Shown piece after piece: positions 37,201 through 48,698 of a DNA stretch of 64,000 nt; positions within the stretch are counted from its first letter, which is position 1, and each line of letters starts with the position of its first letter. Under the pieces are notes generated by a model. It was not told the DNA's origin and did no database searches. It saw nothing but the letters and a program-made list of their open reading frames with translations. Location of the stretch: assembly GCA_015501605.1 (NCBI GenBank), contig JADNRZ010000008.1, positions 992,001 through 1,056,000 on the forward strand, read 5' to 3'. Both the position numbers and the translations under genes were made by a program. Origin of the DNA: Panaeolus papilionaceus. Lineage: Eukaryota > Basidiomycota > Agaricomycetes > Agaricales.

Positions 37201-38237
37201 CATCAACAGTTCAATACCTTGGGGAGATATGTTGTAAGAGCCGAAATATTGCGGAAGTGATCTAGCTAAGGTAGAGCCCGGCGAGACAAGTTTCCTTGAA
37301 TCAATAAATATCAAAGTCTGACGGGTGGTTCGTCTTACCGAGGCACCAGGACGCCGTATGTCCTCCGCGTTTCCGACGAGAATCAGGGTAAACGGAAGCC
37401 TATGCACTTGAATGAATTGCTGGTGAGGCCCCGTCGCACCTAAACAACATCCGATATATCCGGCCACAAAATGATCTCATCCTGCAATCTACGTTTTCAT
37501 TGACCATGCATGAAAGACATAGCAGGGTGCAGACAAGATTGTTGTCCAATTCTGCTGTATGCTGGGGTTGAAAGGATTGATGTCGGGTGGCTTCAAGCCC
37601 TCAGTTACAGTACTTTCGAAATTCCCAAATATGTCAGACAAAACATGAATCTATGGAATTCCTCATATAGGAATTCAAGAGATGCCAACATTCCGGAAAA
37701 CATAGACAAGTCAACAAGTTCGATGACGACAGGTACCTGTATATGTCAACAGTGCCTTGTAAAACATTCGGGGATGAAGAGAAATGAATGCTAGGCAATG
37801 GGGAGAAAGTGTTAAGCATCTAATATCTGAGAGCGACTGTGTATGAAAGGGCATAAGGCCAGTCCAGAACGCTTTCAAGAAATAACAGAGCTGTCAGTGC
37901 GGGAGCACAAACATTCATTCGGGATGTAGCGGGATAACATCTTGTCTTCCTCTTCAAATGTCGACGGAACATGCCAACGTGCGTTTCCTTTAGATAGGGT
38001 CGAAGGCCTAGGCCAGGATTCATTTTTATTCAGGCATAAATGGTCAAAGTAAACTGCCGAATTTGCGAACTCATGATATACAGACGATGGCTCAGATAAA
38101 AAAATGTGAGACTGGAGAGGACATAAGAAATGAAAACGTACGATAAACAGTAACAAAATCCATACTAAAAAGTGTGATGAGGATATTGACACTATGAAAG
38201 CGGGGAAGAAGGTAAACGATACCTTGACATAATAGTA
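34266..38237. other. Gene-poor region
   Basis: Nearly 4 kb with only short, unrelated open frames. A GGTTCGAATC sequence at 34951 looks like a tRNA T-loop but lacks the stems. Nothing else is supported. Confidence 0.4.
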
Positions 38238-39373
38238 CTAGTATTCCACAGCATCGTCACCATCTGCTGGGGCAGCGGTGTCCTCTTTCTTCTCTGGAGG
38301 TGTTGACTTGGTATTTTTGGAAGTATCAACCTCCATATCCGCATCTTTGTCAACACTATCAGATTCTTGCCTGCGAGCGGACAGCTGTTTTTCTCTCTGC
38401 TCATGTTCAGCAGATTCACCCGGTGCGGGTTGATCTGTCTCCATCTCATCTTCATCGACATTAACACCTTTTTGTCGCCCCTCCTCGTCTGCGATCTTCT
38501 GCCTGGTCTCTTCAATCTCTTTGATCCCTGATTGCTTTTCTTCCTGGAATGACTGCCATTCCTTCTCTACAGCCTCGGCCAGCTGCAGATGCTACATCAG
38601 TATGCATTGCATTCACGAAAAAATAAACCCCTACCTCTTGCTTTCTCCGGTGGAGGAAGGCCTCTTGAGAAGGCAGTAAAATTGCGGGAAGGTAGTATAG
38701 TGGTGGGGGGTGCGATCGCAACACAGGTGCTAAAGGATTCGTGGATTCGGGTGGAGATGAACCGTCAGAAGGAATATTATCCGAGGTTACAAGGAAATTA
38801 GCCAGGAGAGGTAGCCGTGTGCGACGTAATTTGTACTGTAGTCGTGGTTAGCAAACCTTACTTGGAAAAAGAGTTTAAGATGCATACTATTGAGTCCTTA
38901 AGTACGAGATCCTCTTCTTTACGATTTGCCGCGGTCTTGTCTTTTTTCGCCTCCTCGGCTCGCCTGACAGAATCAGTTTCTTTTCGAAGCTTAGCTTGTA
39001 ACCTCTGCTCAATTAATTGTCGTTTCTTGGCCTGAATGGCGACCAAGATGAATAACAGGGAGCGATAATTGGAAGAGAAGGAACATACCGCTTCACTAGC
39101 GTTTCTCTCTTTATCCTCGATTTTGGCCTTTGTCAATGTCCCTACGAGAAGTCCGAGCATTCCTTTCCCGCGTCTTCGGTCCTTTTCACCTCCAAGTGCA
39201 CCTGAGAGGTCTAAGCGTGGTCGTCTCCTGTTCTCTGAAGGTCGCGTCGCTGATGTTGGTGACTTTGGGTCTTCCACCATATCTATGGTCGATTCATTTT
39301 TTGTAACGCTGAATGAACAAGTTATTGGCATGAATTTCAACAAAGACTGAAGAACATACTCTTCTGAAGACAT
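38238..39373 (-). CDS. Pinin/SDK/memA-domain protein (splicing-associated)
   Basis: Five exons on the minus strand (39373-39360, 39308-39089, 39031-38888, 38835-38635, 38591-38238) give 310 aa. The middle part matches the pinin/SDK/memA domain: basic RRRPRLDLSG, then GMLGLLVGTLTKAKIEDKE, then a Lys/Glu/Arg coiled coil (KKRQLIEQRLQAKLRKETD). The C-terminal third is acidic and rich in Glu, Asp and Lys. Pinin-type proteins are nuclear and associate with the exon-junction complex and spliceosome. The first exon codes for fewer than five residues. The gene is head-to-head with SRP72, with 119 bases between the two start codons. Confidence 0.8.
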
Positions 39374-39492
39374 TGTAAAGGTTGTAGATGATGACGGTCA
39401 AGAGTCAAGGTCGCGTCACAATCGTGGGATTTCGCCATTGGACTGAAGTCAGCCCATCATTGTCAGGACTCAGGTTGCCAACTCTCATAACC
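39374..39492. promoter_or_regulatory. Shared divergent promoter, pinin / SRP72
   Basis: Only 119 bases separate the ATG of the pinin-like gene (minus) from the ATG of SRP72 (plus), so both promoters must lie in or overlap this stretch. No TATA box is obvious. An inference from spacing, not from a recognised factor site. Confidence 0.5.
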
Positions 39493-40631
39493 ATGCCGCC
39501 TAAGACCTCTGCTAGTGCAAAGAAATCAGTACCAACTAAAGATTCAAGATGGAAAGGCCAAAAGTCTGCCCCGAAGAAGCCCCCAACAACTGAAGAGAGG
39601 TTAAGGCGCTTGTTTACGTCTCTCTGTGCTCAAATCGACGGCGGCCACTTTGCTAATGCCGTCAAGACATGCGATAAAAGTATGAACCACATTCATAACT
39701 AATTAATTGACCCCCTCAAACACATTCATTTATCCAGTTTTACGTCTTGAACCAAGCGATCCCGATGCTCAACAGACGAAGCTCTATCTACTCCTGCAAA
39801 CTGAGCAATACGATGCAGCTCTGACTTTGATTGACCAGGATAACAACAAGGATACGCTAGCGTACGAGAAAGCGTATTCATTTTATCGCCTGCAACGGGA
39901 GTCAGACGCGAAGGACCTTTTGACCACGATCAAAGCGCAGAATGGTGACGATGATCGCGGCGTGGTTCATCTGGAAGCGCAGCTGGTCTGGAAATTTATT
40001 CATTTCCGCCGTTTCCAGATGATTGATACCCTCTTATCTCTAGAGTTATCGAGAAGGTACCTACGAAGTCGCTTTTGAGCTCTACAACCAGCTTTTGGAT
40101 ACAGCTGAGCCTGTAAGTGCCGTATGCGTGAATCTATCATGGCTCATCTCTAGTTGATTTCAGGACTCCGAAGAGCATTCTGACATTCTCACAAACCTCC
40201 AAGCCTCTCAGAAGCACCTTGATTTCATCAACACGGGTTTCCTGCGTGCTCTGGACGGTCTACCAGCTCCCATCAGATCTACACTCGAAACAGCGCCACC
40301 CCCAACACAACATTCGGCTACAGCATTGATATCCTCGGCTTCAGCCATTGCCAATGCATCTACATCAGCTCAAAATAGCCAGGTAGTCCCCAAGAAAGTA
40401 CGGAAATCACGCTTGCCTGCTGGTGTTATTCCAGGTGTTACACCTCTACCGGACCCCGAACGATGGTTGAAGAAGAGTGAAAGATCCACGTTCCTTCATG
40501 GAAGGAAACGGCGTGGGGGAGGAGGGGGTGCAACCCAAGGTAGTACAGCGATGGAGAACACCGCGTCTCATCACGCTGCAACTGGGGGACAAGCTAAGGC
40601 AACTGGGGGTAAAGGAAAGAAAAAGAAATAA
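39493..40631 (+). CDS. SRP72: Signal recognition particle subunit SRP72 (short form)
   Basis: SRP72 binds the 7S RNA together with SRP68 and helps target secretory proteins to the ER. Four exons (39493-39679, 39738-39985, 40044-40112, 40164-40631) give 323 aa. The N-terminal half carries TPR-like helices (CAQIDGGHFANAVKTCDK, then RLEPSDPDAQQTKLYLLLQ, AYEKAYSFYRLQRESDAK). The C-terminus has the SRP72 RNA-binding signature DPERWLKKSERSTF and a Lys/Gly-rich tail. Animal and yeast SRP72 are about 600-670 aa. Here the last TPR region runs straight into the C-terminal linker within one exon, so most of the middle TPR array is absent. Donor GTCTGG of intron 2 is non-consensus. Met 39493 (MPPKTSAS) is preferred to Met 39388, which lies in the divergent promoter. 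Confidence 0.85.
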
Positions 40632-41676
40632 GCTACAAATGGCCGTGTATTATTTTGGGTATCTGCTTTGTTTTTCTTTTTCTGAAATCATCTTACTGAA
40701 GGACCCTTGTTTAGGTGATATGAACCTACATAGATTTAATGTCTCGCAATTGTATGTATCTTACCAGTGGAACAACAACGTACAAGTACCTTGCCTCGTG
40801 CTAGCCTGCCTGCAACGTTACATAAGTTCAATGTTGTCGAAGACCAAGTAAGGTGTTTTACTGCAGTGATTAGCTTGCTCATCTTTATGCTCCATCGGTT
40901 TCCCCTTCGTCACTTCCGCCCTGCAGACTTTTTACAAAATAATCTAATCATTGAAATCAAGATACCACCTGAAGAACTTGGAAGGTTTGGGCGGGATGCA
41001 AGTCTGAAATCAGCTCTTTTCAACGAGGCAACTTGGAATGGAAAGTGTCAACGCCTCATGTTAAAGTTATCGGTTTGAATTACCCCAACGGTCAACCCCT
41101 GGTTATCTCGAGGCGTCTGGGGATCTCTTTTCGAGCCAATCACCAGCATTATTTTCTTCTTCAGCATGCGGCACAAGAGAGAAATTAATTAAACAGCTAT
41201 ACTATCGTGACTTCGTCCGAACATGAGGGCGCATCGGTGGAACAAATGAAAGACAAAAGTATGTGCTTTTCTTCATTGAACGATCTGTTTTCTCATGGCC
41301 ATTCATCAAAGGCCTTACAATTGAGCCGATGTGCGAACACCATTGGCGCAAGTGCCTTTCACTGTTTTATGGCGTGCTTCGACTGAGTGTGCCTGTAACG
41401 CTCTGGTCTAAATTCTGCCGTGTGCCCCACGCACGTGTACTGAAACTACAAGCATTACGGACCATTTTTGCCACAATTTCCTTTGATTCTTTCGAGAATG
41501 CACTATCAAAGGGCAGGGAACATTATTGCAACATGCGACAAAGGCCTGGCCTGCTGCTGGTGCTGCGACATTTCTGGAGAACCACAAGGACTTAAATAGA
41601 CAGCCAGTTGCAGGGATTATCTCCCAAACCCTCCCTTGCCTCTCTTTCTCTCTACTCATCGCTCACGAACTTCACG
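40632..41676. other. Intergenic, no gene seen
   Basis: Region between SRP72 and the phosphatase-like gene. Only short overlapping frames; presumably the SRP72 3' UTR and the phosphatase promoter. Confidence 0.45.
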
Positions 41677-43671
41677 ATGTTGCTTTCAAAGGTTCTCGGT
41701 GTCATCATCATTGCCAGGAATGGCGATCGCTACAACCTGTACCAAGACCCATACACCTACCAGGCGTCGAACTCTGAGACCACCGCTCTCGGAGAGGTAT
41801 GTATTCTCGCTCCGTTCTGGCGCATATTTGACTAACAAATGGACTAGGTCGAGTCTAACATCCTCGGTGGCCTCATCCGCTCCACCTACTTCGACAGCAG
41901 GTCTCCTTCTTACATTGAGGGAATCCGCTCTGACCTCGTCGACAACAACGAGGTGAAGGTCCGCGTCAAGGCCGGTGTTGAGGGAACTGTCGTCTTCGAC
42001 TCTGCAATTGCTCTTCTTCAGGGCCTCTTCCCTCCTAACCCTTCCAACAAGATCGTCCTTGCCAACGAGACCACTGTCACAGCTCCTCTCGGAGGATACC
42101 AATATGTCCCCGGTATGCTTCAATGCTTACTTATGGTGTTCCGTTGGTGTTAATTACCTGATATAGTTGAGACCGTTGAACCCGGAAATGATCGTTCCCT
42201 CGAGAGTTGGACTGACTGCCCCGTAAGTTTAGATCTTGATCATGCAATTCAATAGTCTAATTGGCGCTGGTATTTTCAGAACTTCGAAAAGCACACCAGG
42301 GCTTTCTATAACTCCCCCGACTTCAAGGCCAAGGCTCAGGACGCTGCTCCCTTCTTCAAGGGTGTTAAGGATTACGTCTTCGGCCGCCCCACCACTCTCG
42401 AGAACGCTGTGGGTTTTACCACACCTTTAGGACTGACATTTTGCTAACTTCTCTGTAGTGGAACATCTTCGACTTTGTCAACACTCAATTGACCCACAAC
42501 AGGACCTACGCACACCGTCTCCCACCCACTTTCCTCGAGCAAGCACGTCACTGGGCTAACTACCACGAAGGCGGTGTCTTCTCCGATTCGGACGTCAATG
42601 GAATTGGTAACGGTAAGTATATCATAGTTGTATTCTTGACCTTTTACTCACTGTGGTGACGATACTAGTTGCCGGTCGTACCCTCCTCCACACCATCCTT
42701 ACTTCTCTCGAACGCATCTCTTTCAACGGCGACCCCCTGCAGTTCATGCTCATCGAGACTACCTACCAGGCCTTCATCTCCCTCTTCCGTCAGACTGGCA
42801 TCATCCAAGACCGCCCTGAGCTCGTTGGTATCCGTAAGTCAATGTTTATAGCAAGTTACTGCGAGATACCTGACGAAATATGTTTAATTAGCCGATTTTG
42901 CCTCTGCCATCGCCGTTGAGCTCCGCCGTGGCTCTCCCCCCGATGTTCGCGACTTCCTCCGCATCAAGTTCAAGAATGGAACCGCCGGAAACTTTGAGGA
43001 TGTCCACGTCTTTGGCCACCACGCCGATATTCCTTTGACCGAATTCATCTACCGTGCTGAGGTAAATCACGACCCTTTCATGATTAAAACTCGCAATTAA
43101 TCTATTCAACTAGAGCGCCGCCATCGACAGTAACAGGGCCTGGAAGAGCGTTTGCGGCCTCAAGTCTGCTCAATTTGCCGATGTTTTCGGTATGTCCGAC
43201 TCTGGCGCTGGCTACACCACCATCCAGATGGTCGCTGGTCTTCTTGCCATCTTTGCTCTTGCCGTCACCAGCATCCGTTTCATCCAAAAGCGCCGCGCTG
43301 AGAAGCACCGCGTCAGGCTCCAAGGAGAGGAGGTGAGTCAAGTCTTCAGCAACTACGGCTCCTTCACTTGGACGAAACCTCAAAGCCGCGAACCTCGTGC
43401 TGCAACCAGTGCTGGTGTCTCTCCTATGCGAACGTCAAACCTGCTCGAAGAGCAGACCTTCGCACAGGCTGATAACTACCCTGAGCAAACGCGCTGGATC
43501 CTTTGAGCTTCGTCCTAGGTGCTGGAGTGTCTTAGTAGCCCGTGACCTTATCCCCTGGACGGGATAGGGGTCGTCCTCAAGCATATTATTTTCCGCATTT
43601 TCTTACACATCTCTCCCTGCCAGATCATCAACGTCCGCCCTGTCATGGACCAGAAGGTCAGGATGGTCTAA
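41677..43671 (+). CDS. Histidine acid phosphatase-fold membrane protein, RNG variant
   Basis: Nine exons (41677-41796, 41848-42112, 42167-42222, 42280-42408, 42459-42612, 42669-42833, 42892-43061, 43114-43332, 43624-43671) give about 441 aa. The order of motifs is that of branch-2 histidine phosphatases: IIARNGDRYNLYQD near the N-terminus where RHGxR is expected (Asn at about 15 in place of the catalytic His), and FGHHADIPLTEFI (about 338-350) for the proton-donor HD region. A membrane helix (about 388-410) lies near the C-terminus with a basic tail, so the bulk is probably lumenal or extracellular. Start choice matters: no signal peptide precedes the motif. Codon use is strongly biased to C- and G-ending codons compared with neighbours, which suggests high expression. 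Without the last intron the frame would read on to 43506, giving another tail. Confidence 0.8.
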
Positions 43672-44248
43672 GACTCTTTAGTTTTGAGCCTATTCCCTCT
43701 AGCCCCGAACAATGATTGTTTAGTCGATCCATAAAACACGACATCACACTCCTTTTTCTTTTCATTTTTCTCTCTCTCTCTCGCATCATCTAACGCATCT
43801 TCTTCTCTTACAACTTCTCTGTATTTATACTACCCCTAAAAATGTTTTCAATGAAATTCTCTTGCAATGACAATCGTGTTCTATTCTGAGTTCTTTTCAT
43901 CTTGTTTCGTTGCCAACCACCTCGTTGTGCAGCATTGTGCTCATGCCTAAGTAATGCGCAGTCGCCAAACATCAGTCTTCCCGCTCGTTATATCCATCAG
44001 GACACAAGGCTGTGCGCGCTTACCAGATCCTCGAACAATCTTTAAATGCTCATCTTTTGTTCATTCAACCATCACCCGTCACCTTCGAGCTCAACTCCTG
44101 CCTAGACAGGAGCAGGATATCATCGGCTCCTCACACTCTTTTTTGCATTACAAGCTTCTCAGTCCAAAACGCCTTGAACTCCTCATACTGTCACATTAAA
44201 CCAGGTCAAGGTCCCCTGAAGTATTTTTAATCTCACCACCCTTGTACC
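43672..44248. other. Intergenic, 3' UTR and promoter
   Basis: Contains a TC-dinucleotide run near 43770-43783 and T-rich sequence. No gene seen. Confidence 0.45.
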
Positions 44249-44965
44249 ATGGCAGATAGTTGCGCTGAATGCTGCTGCTGCTGTGCGATTTGCTTTGCTT
44301 GCTGCTGTGAGTTGAACAGGGTTACACATGATCCATGTCTGAGACTAATTAACGATGATGTCGGCAGCATTATTCGAACGCGTGTGTTTCTGGAGTATGT
44401 GTTTTCTCTATGCCAGTTCTACGATAACGCTTATAATTGCTTTCCTGTTATCAGTTCCCTTACCTGAAAAGATGAGGAGAGAAAGAAAGAAGGATATGGA
44501 CGACGAGGAGTATTTTCCGCAACAAACTCGGCGAGAAGCAGAGCTCTTCCACTCCAGGTCCCACACCACAAATCAAGAACCAACACCCATGGCCCCCATG
44601 TACGACCCTCGACAACCCCCGGCTGGTCCGCTGCCTGGTCATACTTGTGCGTATATTCTTAAATGTTCCAATTCTAAAATAAGCTCATCAATCATTAATT
44701 ATCTTTGTAAATAGCCGCGCCTCCGCCTGGTATGAACAGCAACAATGCGAGCCGGAGAGCTATCTTAGATGAGCTACATGAGGATCGTAGACCAACCCAT
44801 CGTAATGCGCCATCCACGGGACAATATTACCCACCCGGAAATGGAGGTCAATACCCCCCTGAGACGACAGCACACTATTCACCACAAGCCAACGCACGAC
44901 CTCCGAATGGTTCACCTCCGCCAGGCGGATTCCACAGTTATACCCTCAGTCCCCATGATACCTAG
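44249..44965 (+). CDS. Cys-rich single-pass membrane protein, unknown
   Basis: Exons 44249-44306, 44368-44646 and 44715-44965 join in frame to 195 aa. The N-terminus is remarkable: MADSCAECCCCCAICFACC, eight Cys in the first 19 residues besides the cluster context, a likely multiply S-acylated (palmitoylated) anchor. Exon 2 adds a hydrophobic helix (MCFLYASSTITLIIAFLLSV), then a charged stretch (KMRRERKKDMDDEEYF) and a long Pro/Gly/Asn/Tyr-rich tail (for example GQYYPPGNGGQYPP) typical of disordered cytoplasmic regions. A second intron within exon 2 is possible, since an alternative frame there also looks protein-like. I do not know a named family; plausibly a plasma-membrane-associated protein. 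Confidence 0.6.
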
Positions 44966-45211
44966 CTCCTAGCTTACTTCCACACGGATACAAGCCCACA
45001 TTAATAACACCGTAGAACGCCAAAACTTTGAACTTTGGACGATTTATTTGTAGCATTACAACCTTTCTTTCGCCGTTCACCCCGAGAAGCTTTCTTGACG
45101 AAAGTACTAAATGTATTAGTGTTCCGAGGTCCTGATATTGACATTGCAAGAATAGCAAATTTCATTCAATGGCAACGACATGACACAGTCAGAACCACAT
45201 GACAGGCGTGA

Positions 45212-47036
45212 TTAGGCGTTGACAGCTCTCTTGGGTACCAAAATCCATACACCACCCATGATCGCCATCATCACAACCAATCTGCAACAAAACCGTTAGT
45301 CTAAACATGCAGGACGACGAGTGAAGCTTACAATGGTTGTAGACTGATGATGCCGTATTGTGACGCCATGGCTCCTGTCAGGAAGGGCAACAATGCACTT
45401 CCAGCGGCACCGCACGCAGCAACCCAGCCAATAGCTCCAGTCACCAGTGCACGCGGGAGAACACGTCCAGTGTGGTTCATAATGATGGGATACAAAGGCC
45501 CAAGAACAACGCCGATCAAACAAACAGCAACTGCGTCAACGGCGTAGATAGGAACAAGCCATACTACTAGCTGAAGGCTAAAAGTATGAGTGTGTAAGCT
45601 AGGGTTTGCAGGACGTGACACGTTTAATGGCCGACGACGTACGCAAGAGAAATGATGGCGTAGAGGTAAACGACGCGAACTTCTCCAATCTGAAATAAAC
45701 GGTGATCAATGCTGAAATTAATTGCAAGAGGTGAATGTGCCAACTTTTTTATTGACCCAGATTAATAGAACTCGCCCTGCAGTCAAACCTAAACGAGCGT
45801 AGTAAGGTCAAGTAAAGCATGTGTCCCGACTTTCACGCACCTCCAAAGAATCCAGACGCGATATAACCAGACGACAGTCCGCCCCCTCGCTCCCTGATCA
45901 TGAAAGTGACGATCCAACCACCGATGGTGACTTCGACGCCCACATACATAAGTAGGAATAAAGCAAGTAGGTGAACTGCCCTGGTTCTCAGGAGCTGGCC
46001 ATATTTACTCTCGCTGACCGTCTGTTGAGGATGTTCCGTGATCACCTCTCCAGCGTCGGCCAAACACTCTGATAAGCCAATGTTAGCAAACGAAGGTGTT
46101 GTGAAGAGATAATTATACCATCTTGCTGAGCGAATCGGAAGACGATAGCTAAAATAGAAGTGTTGATGATGGACAATGTCAACGAGACTAGGTAATGGAA
46201 AGACCAATGTTCCATCTGCGCAAACTGAGTTGCGGACAGTGGCGCAAATAACGCGCCAGAACCTGAAAAAGGATAAGTGAAGAGTGACAGGTACTAGGGG
46301 GAAGGATTAACCATAGGCGGCATGCAGGATGCCCATCTTAGTTTCGTCATGTAGCGCAGCTATGAATCCATTGGCATGAGCATCCTATAGAACACCTGTT
46401 AAAATCTCTCGCGTCTGTTTCGAGTGAGCATCGGATAATTACCTGCCACGCCATTCCAAGGCCCCCAATGAAAAAGGATCCCACAAAGACGAGGAATGAG
46501 GGTGCCATGCCTTGTAGAATAAACGACATCGCTTGGGTAAGAGCCCCGACAACCAGCATCTAACGATATTCAACACATGGCCCAATGGAATGTAATCCAC
46601 GTTTTACCTTGCCAAAGCCAAAACGATCTGTTAAGGGCATGTTTATCAATGCTCCAACAACAACACCCTATGTAAGATTGGTAAATGACGATGGATGCGC
46701 TATGATGCGAAGCTGGCCTCACAGAACAGAGTATGACGAAGATCCATGAAACAGAGGCATAGCCGACCTATGGACAGGGCTTCAGAAGACCGAATGAATG
46801 GGAGAAAAATTATATTTTACGTTAAAAGTGGACTGGATTCTTGGTAGGAGAGGCCCTATCGATCCGTCATTCCACCCAAGTAAAAAGAGGGACCAACACA
46901 GGGATAGGAACTGCACACGAGCAATTTTTCGCTGCTTTGGTGTCACATCCTGAACTTTTCCAATCAAGGGCGTTCGCTCGTCTTGATGGGGCATTGCATC
47001 GCTTTCAGCATCCCATTGTACCACCTGAGCCGACAT
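45212..47036 (-). CDS. Major facilitator superfamily transporter
   Basis: Eleven exons on the minus strand (47036-46821, 46767-46723, 46667-46608, 46559-46443, 46384-46312, 46262-46119, 46068-45841, 45788-45745, 45689-45643, 45577-45332, 45281-45212) give 429 aa with about 12 hydrophobic helices. The start has a charged cytoplasmic tail (DERTPLIGK), then LLGWNDGSIGPLLPRIQ, which resembles the fungal Bsc6/fucose-permease-like MFS branch. GALINMPLTDRFGFGK is the loop 2-3 motif (normally GxxxDRxGRR). The central loop carries TEHPQQTVSESKYGQL. Substrate unknown; sugar or related solute by family. Intron 8 has a weak GTTGGC donor. Part of exon 6, its intron and exon 7 are duplicated at 50811-50966. 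Confidence 0.88.
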
Positions 47037-47733
47037 TTGTTGAGCCTGCGTGGATATAAGAGGTGGCCAGTCGAAAGGCGTCTCCTTAAATATGCCATCT
47101 CATAGTGTTTTCCCGAGGTTTGACCGGATATATGGGTCATCAGGAGTCATCTGTTCTGTATACGTTTCTACAACGAAATCCTTTGCCGCTCACAGCGGTT
47201 CTGAAGACCTGTATCCACATTGATAAGCGTCTTATCACCAAAACACGAGTCATGGTAGACAAACCACTATCCAAAAACGTACTATTGTCTTATAAATCAA
47301 CCACTTCCTGTACTTCGGAATCGTCCAATAGAGTATCTGTAGTACTTCTTGTATAAGAAAGTGCAACCCTGTGGGGCTGATGATCACTATGCGGTCGGGA
47401 ATTCTTCTATTCTCCTCATAAATGCCCCAGAATGTATCAACTGCCAGACCACAGCAAAGCGCTGCTTGTGGGCTTGAGATTCAGATTTTTGCCAGAATGG
47501 GGACACGAGTTCATCTGGAACTCAGTAGATCTTGAAGCATCGTAGGATATGTATAACGATAGTGATGAATTGATTAAGATGGCAAGACGCAGCGAGACGG
47601 AACAAGTTGAGGACATCAGGCGTCGAACAGTCTTGCCTTGCGTGACATCACGACGCGGATGAATTTCACGTGAAGCTGGGTCACAGACGGCAATGGTCAC
47701 AGAGCGAAGTCGCTCCGACACTCTGACCAAGCC
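47037..47733. other. Intergenic, no gene seen
   Basis: Between the MFS start and the first pseudogene. Most of this stretch (to about 47640) has no counterpart in the second duplicated block. Confidence 0.4.
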
Positions 47734-48170
47734 ATGTTCACCAGCTATTACTTTCCTCATGTTTTGTACGGTCTAGCTCTCACCAGTGTCTCCATAAATC
47801 TCGTTGGACATCGGAAGCAAGTGGAAGAAGATCGTGCTCGCATCGATGCTCAATTTAGCATTTTAGAGTCGATTAAGGAACAGCTGCAGCAGAATGTCGA
47901 CAAACCAATCCCCGCTGAGGAGTTACAGAGACTACGGAAGCTTGCACTAGCTTCAAGACCGAAAATACCACTCTTCTCTGAAGGACAAGACTGGTGCTGA
48001 AGTTGGTTGGGGTTCCATATTCCAAGGGAGGACACCTGATGCAAGCGACGGCGAGAAAATTAGCCATTGGGACCAAAAAGACTTGGACGCTTGTACGTAT
48101 CGTGTATCTTGTTTCCTTGATGACATCTGACTTGAATTGTTTCCCAGTACGGAAGGACATGGAAAAATAA
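47734..48170 (+). pseudogene. Small membrane/coiled-coil protein, frameshifted (copy A)
   Basis: Frame from Met 47734: a hydrophobic N-terminus (HVLYGLALTSVSINLVGHR), then a coiled-coil-like helix (EEDRARIDAQFSILESIKEQ) and a basic segment. At about 47970 it goes out of frame relative to copy B, where five extra bases lie between CCACT and CTTCTCTG; here the frame stops at 48000. After the shift the coding frame continues (GAEVGWGSIFQGR) and, past an intron, ends RKDMEK at 48170. The layout suggests a small, possibly mitochondrial or ER, membrane protein. Function unknown. The original intact form is inferred by comparing the two copies. Confidence 0.5.
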
Positions 48171-48660
48171 CTGGTAATGATACGGATCTCAATCTGTTTC
48201 TGTCTAATACGCACTCCCTCGACAATTTTAATATCGGGAAGCTGTCGAAGCTACGTACACCATGCTCAAATGCATTATAAATGAAAACATTTGACTACGA
48301 TCAGTCTCGCGTTGTTGCTTCTATTGGACTCCCAGTATCACGAGTTTCCGCTACCTTGAGGGTTGTGGTGAGACGCTGTAAAAGTGCGTAATATGCCAAC
48401 TCTCTCTTCCAATATACTGAACCCCCTGACGATTGCTACTTGCACGCTTTTAGCGGCGTATATGATTCCGATAACGTTTTGCGAACGGGAATGGATATGA
48501 GCACGAAAGAGTTGGATTTGTACACGCAACATACACAACGGGAAATTGGAGATACATCTTGACTACAGAAATTCAGGCAATCTGGGGAGGCGGTAAACAA
48601 CGTCAGAACTACATCCGTCAATTAATCTCGGAATGGGATGCACCGAAAACATAAAAAGTA
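48171..48660 (+). pseudogene. Second broken gene remnant in block A
   Basis: Short coding-like pieces shared with block B (51700-52120): SRVVASVG..VSR.PATLRVVVRRCKS before a probable intron, then a piece ending IQAIWGGGKQRQ. The two copies differ by indels and stops, and neither gives a full frame. No family recognised. Confidence 0.35.
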
Positions 48661-48698
48661 AAGCCATAGTGAACGACATGACGATTGTCGATACCGCT

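Noticed and set aside
41677..43671. Calling the gene an active acid phosphatase
   Set aside because: The essential His of RHG is Asn here, so activity cannot be assumed.
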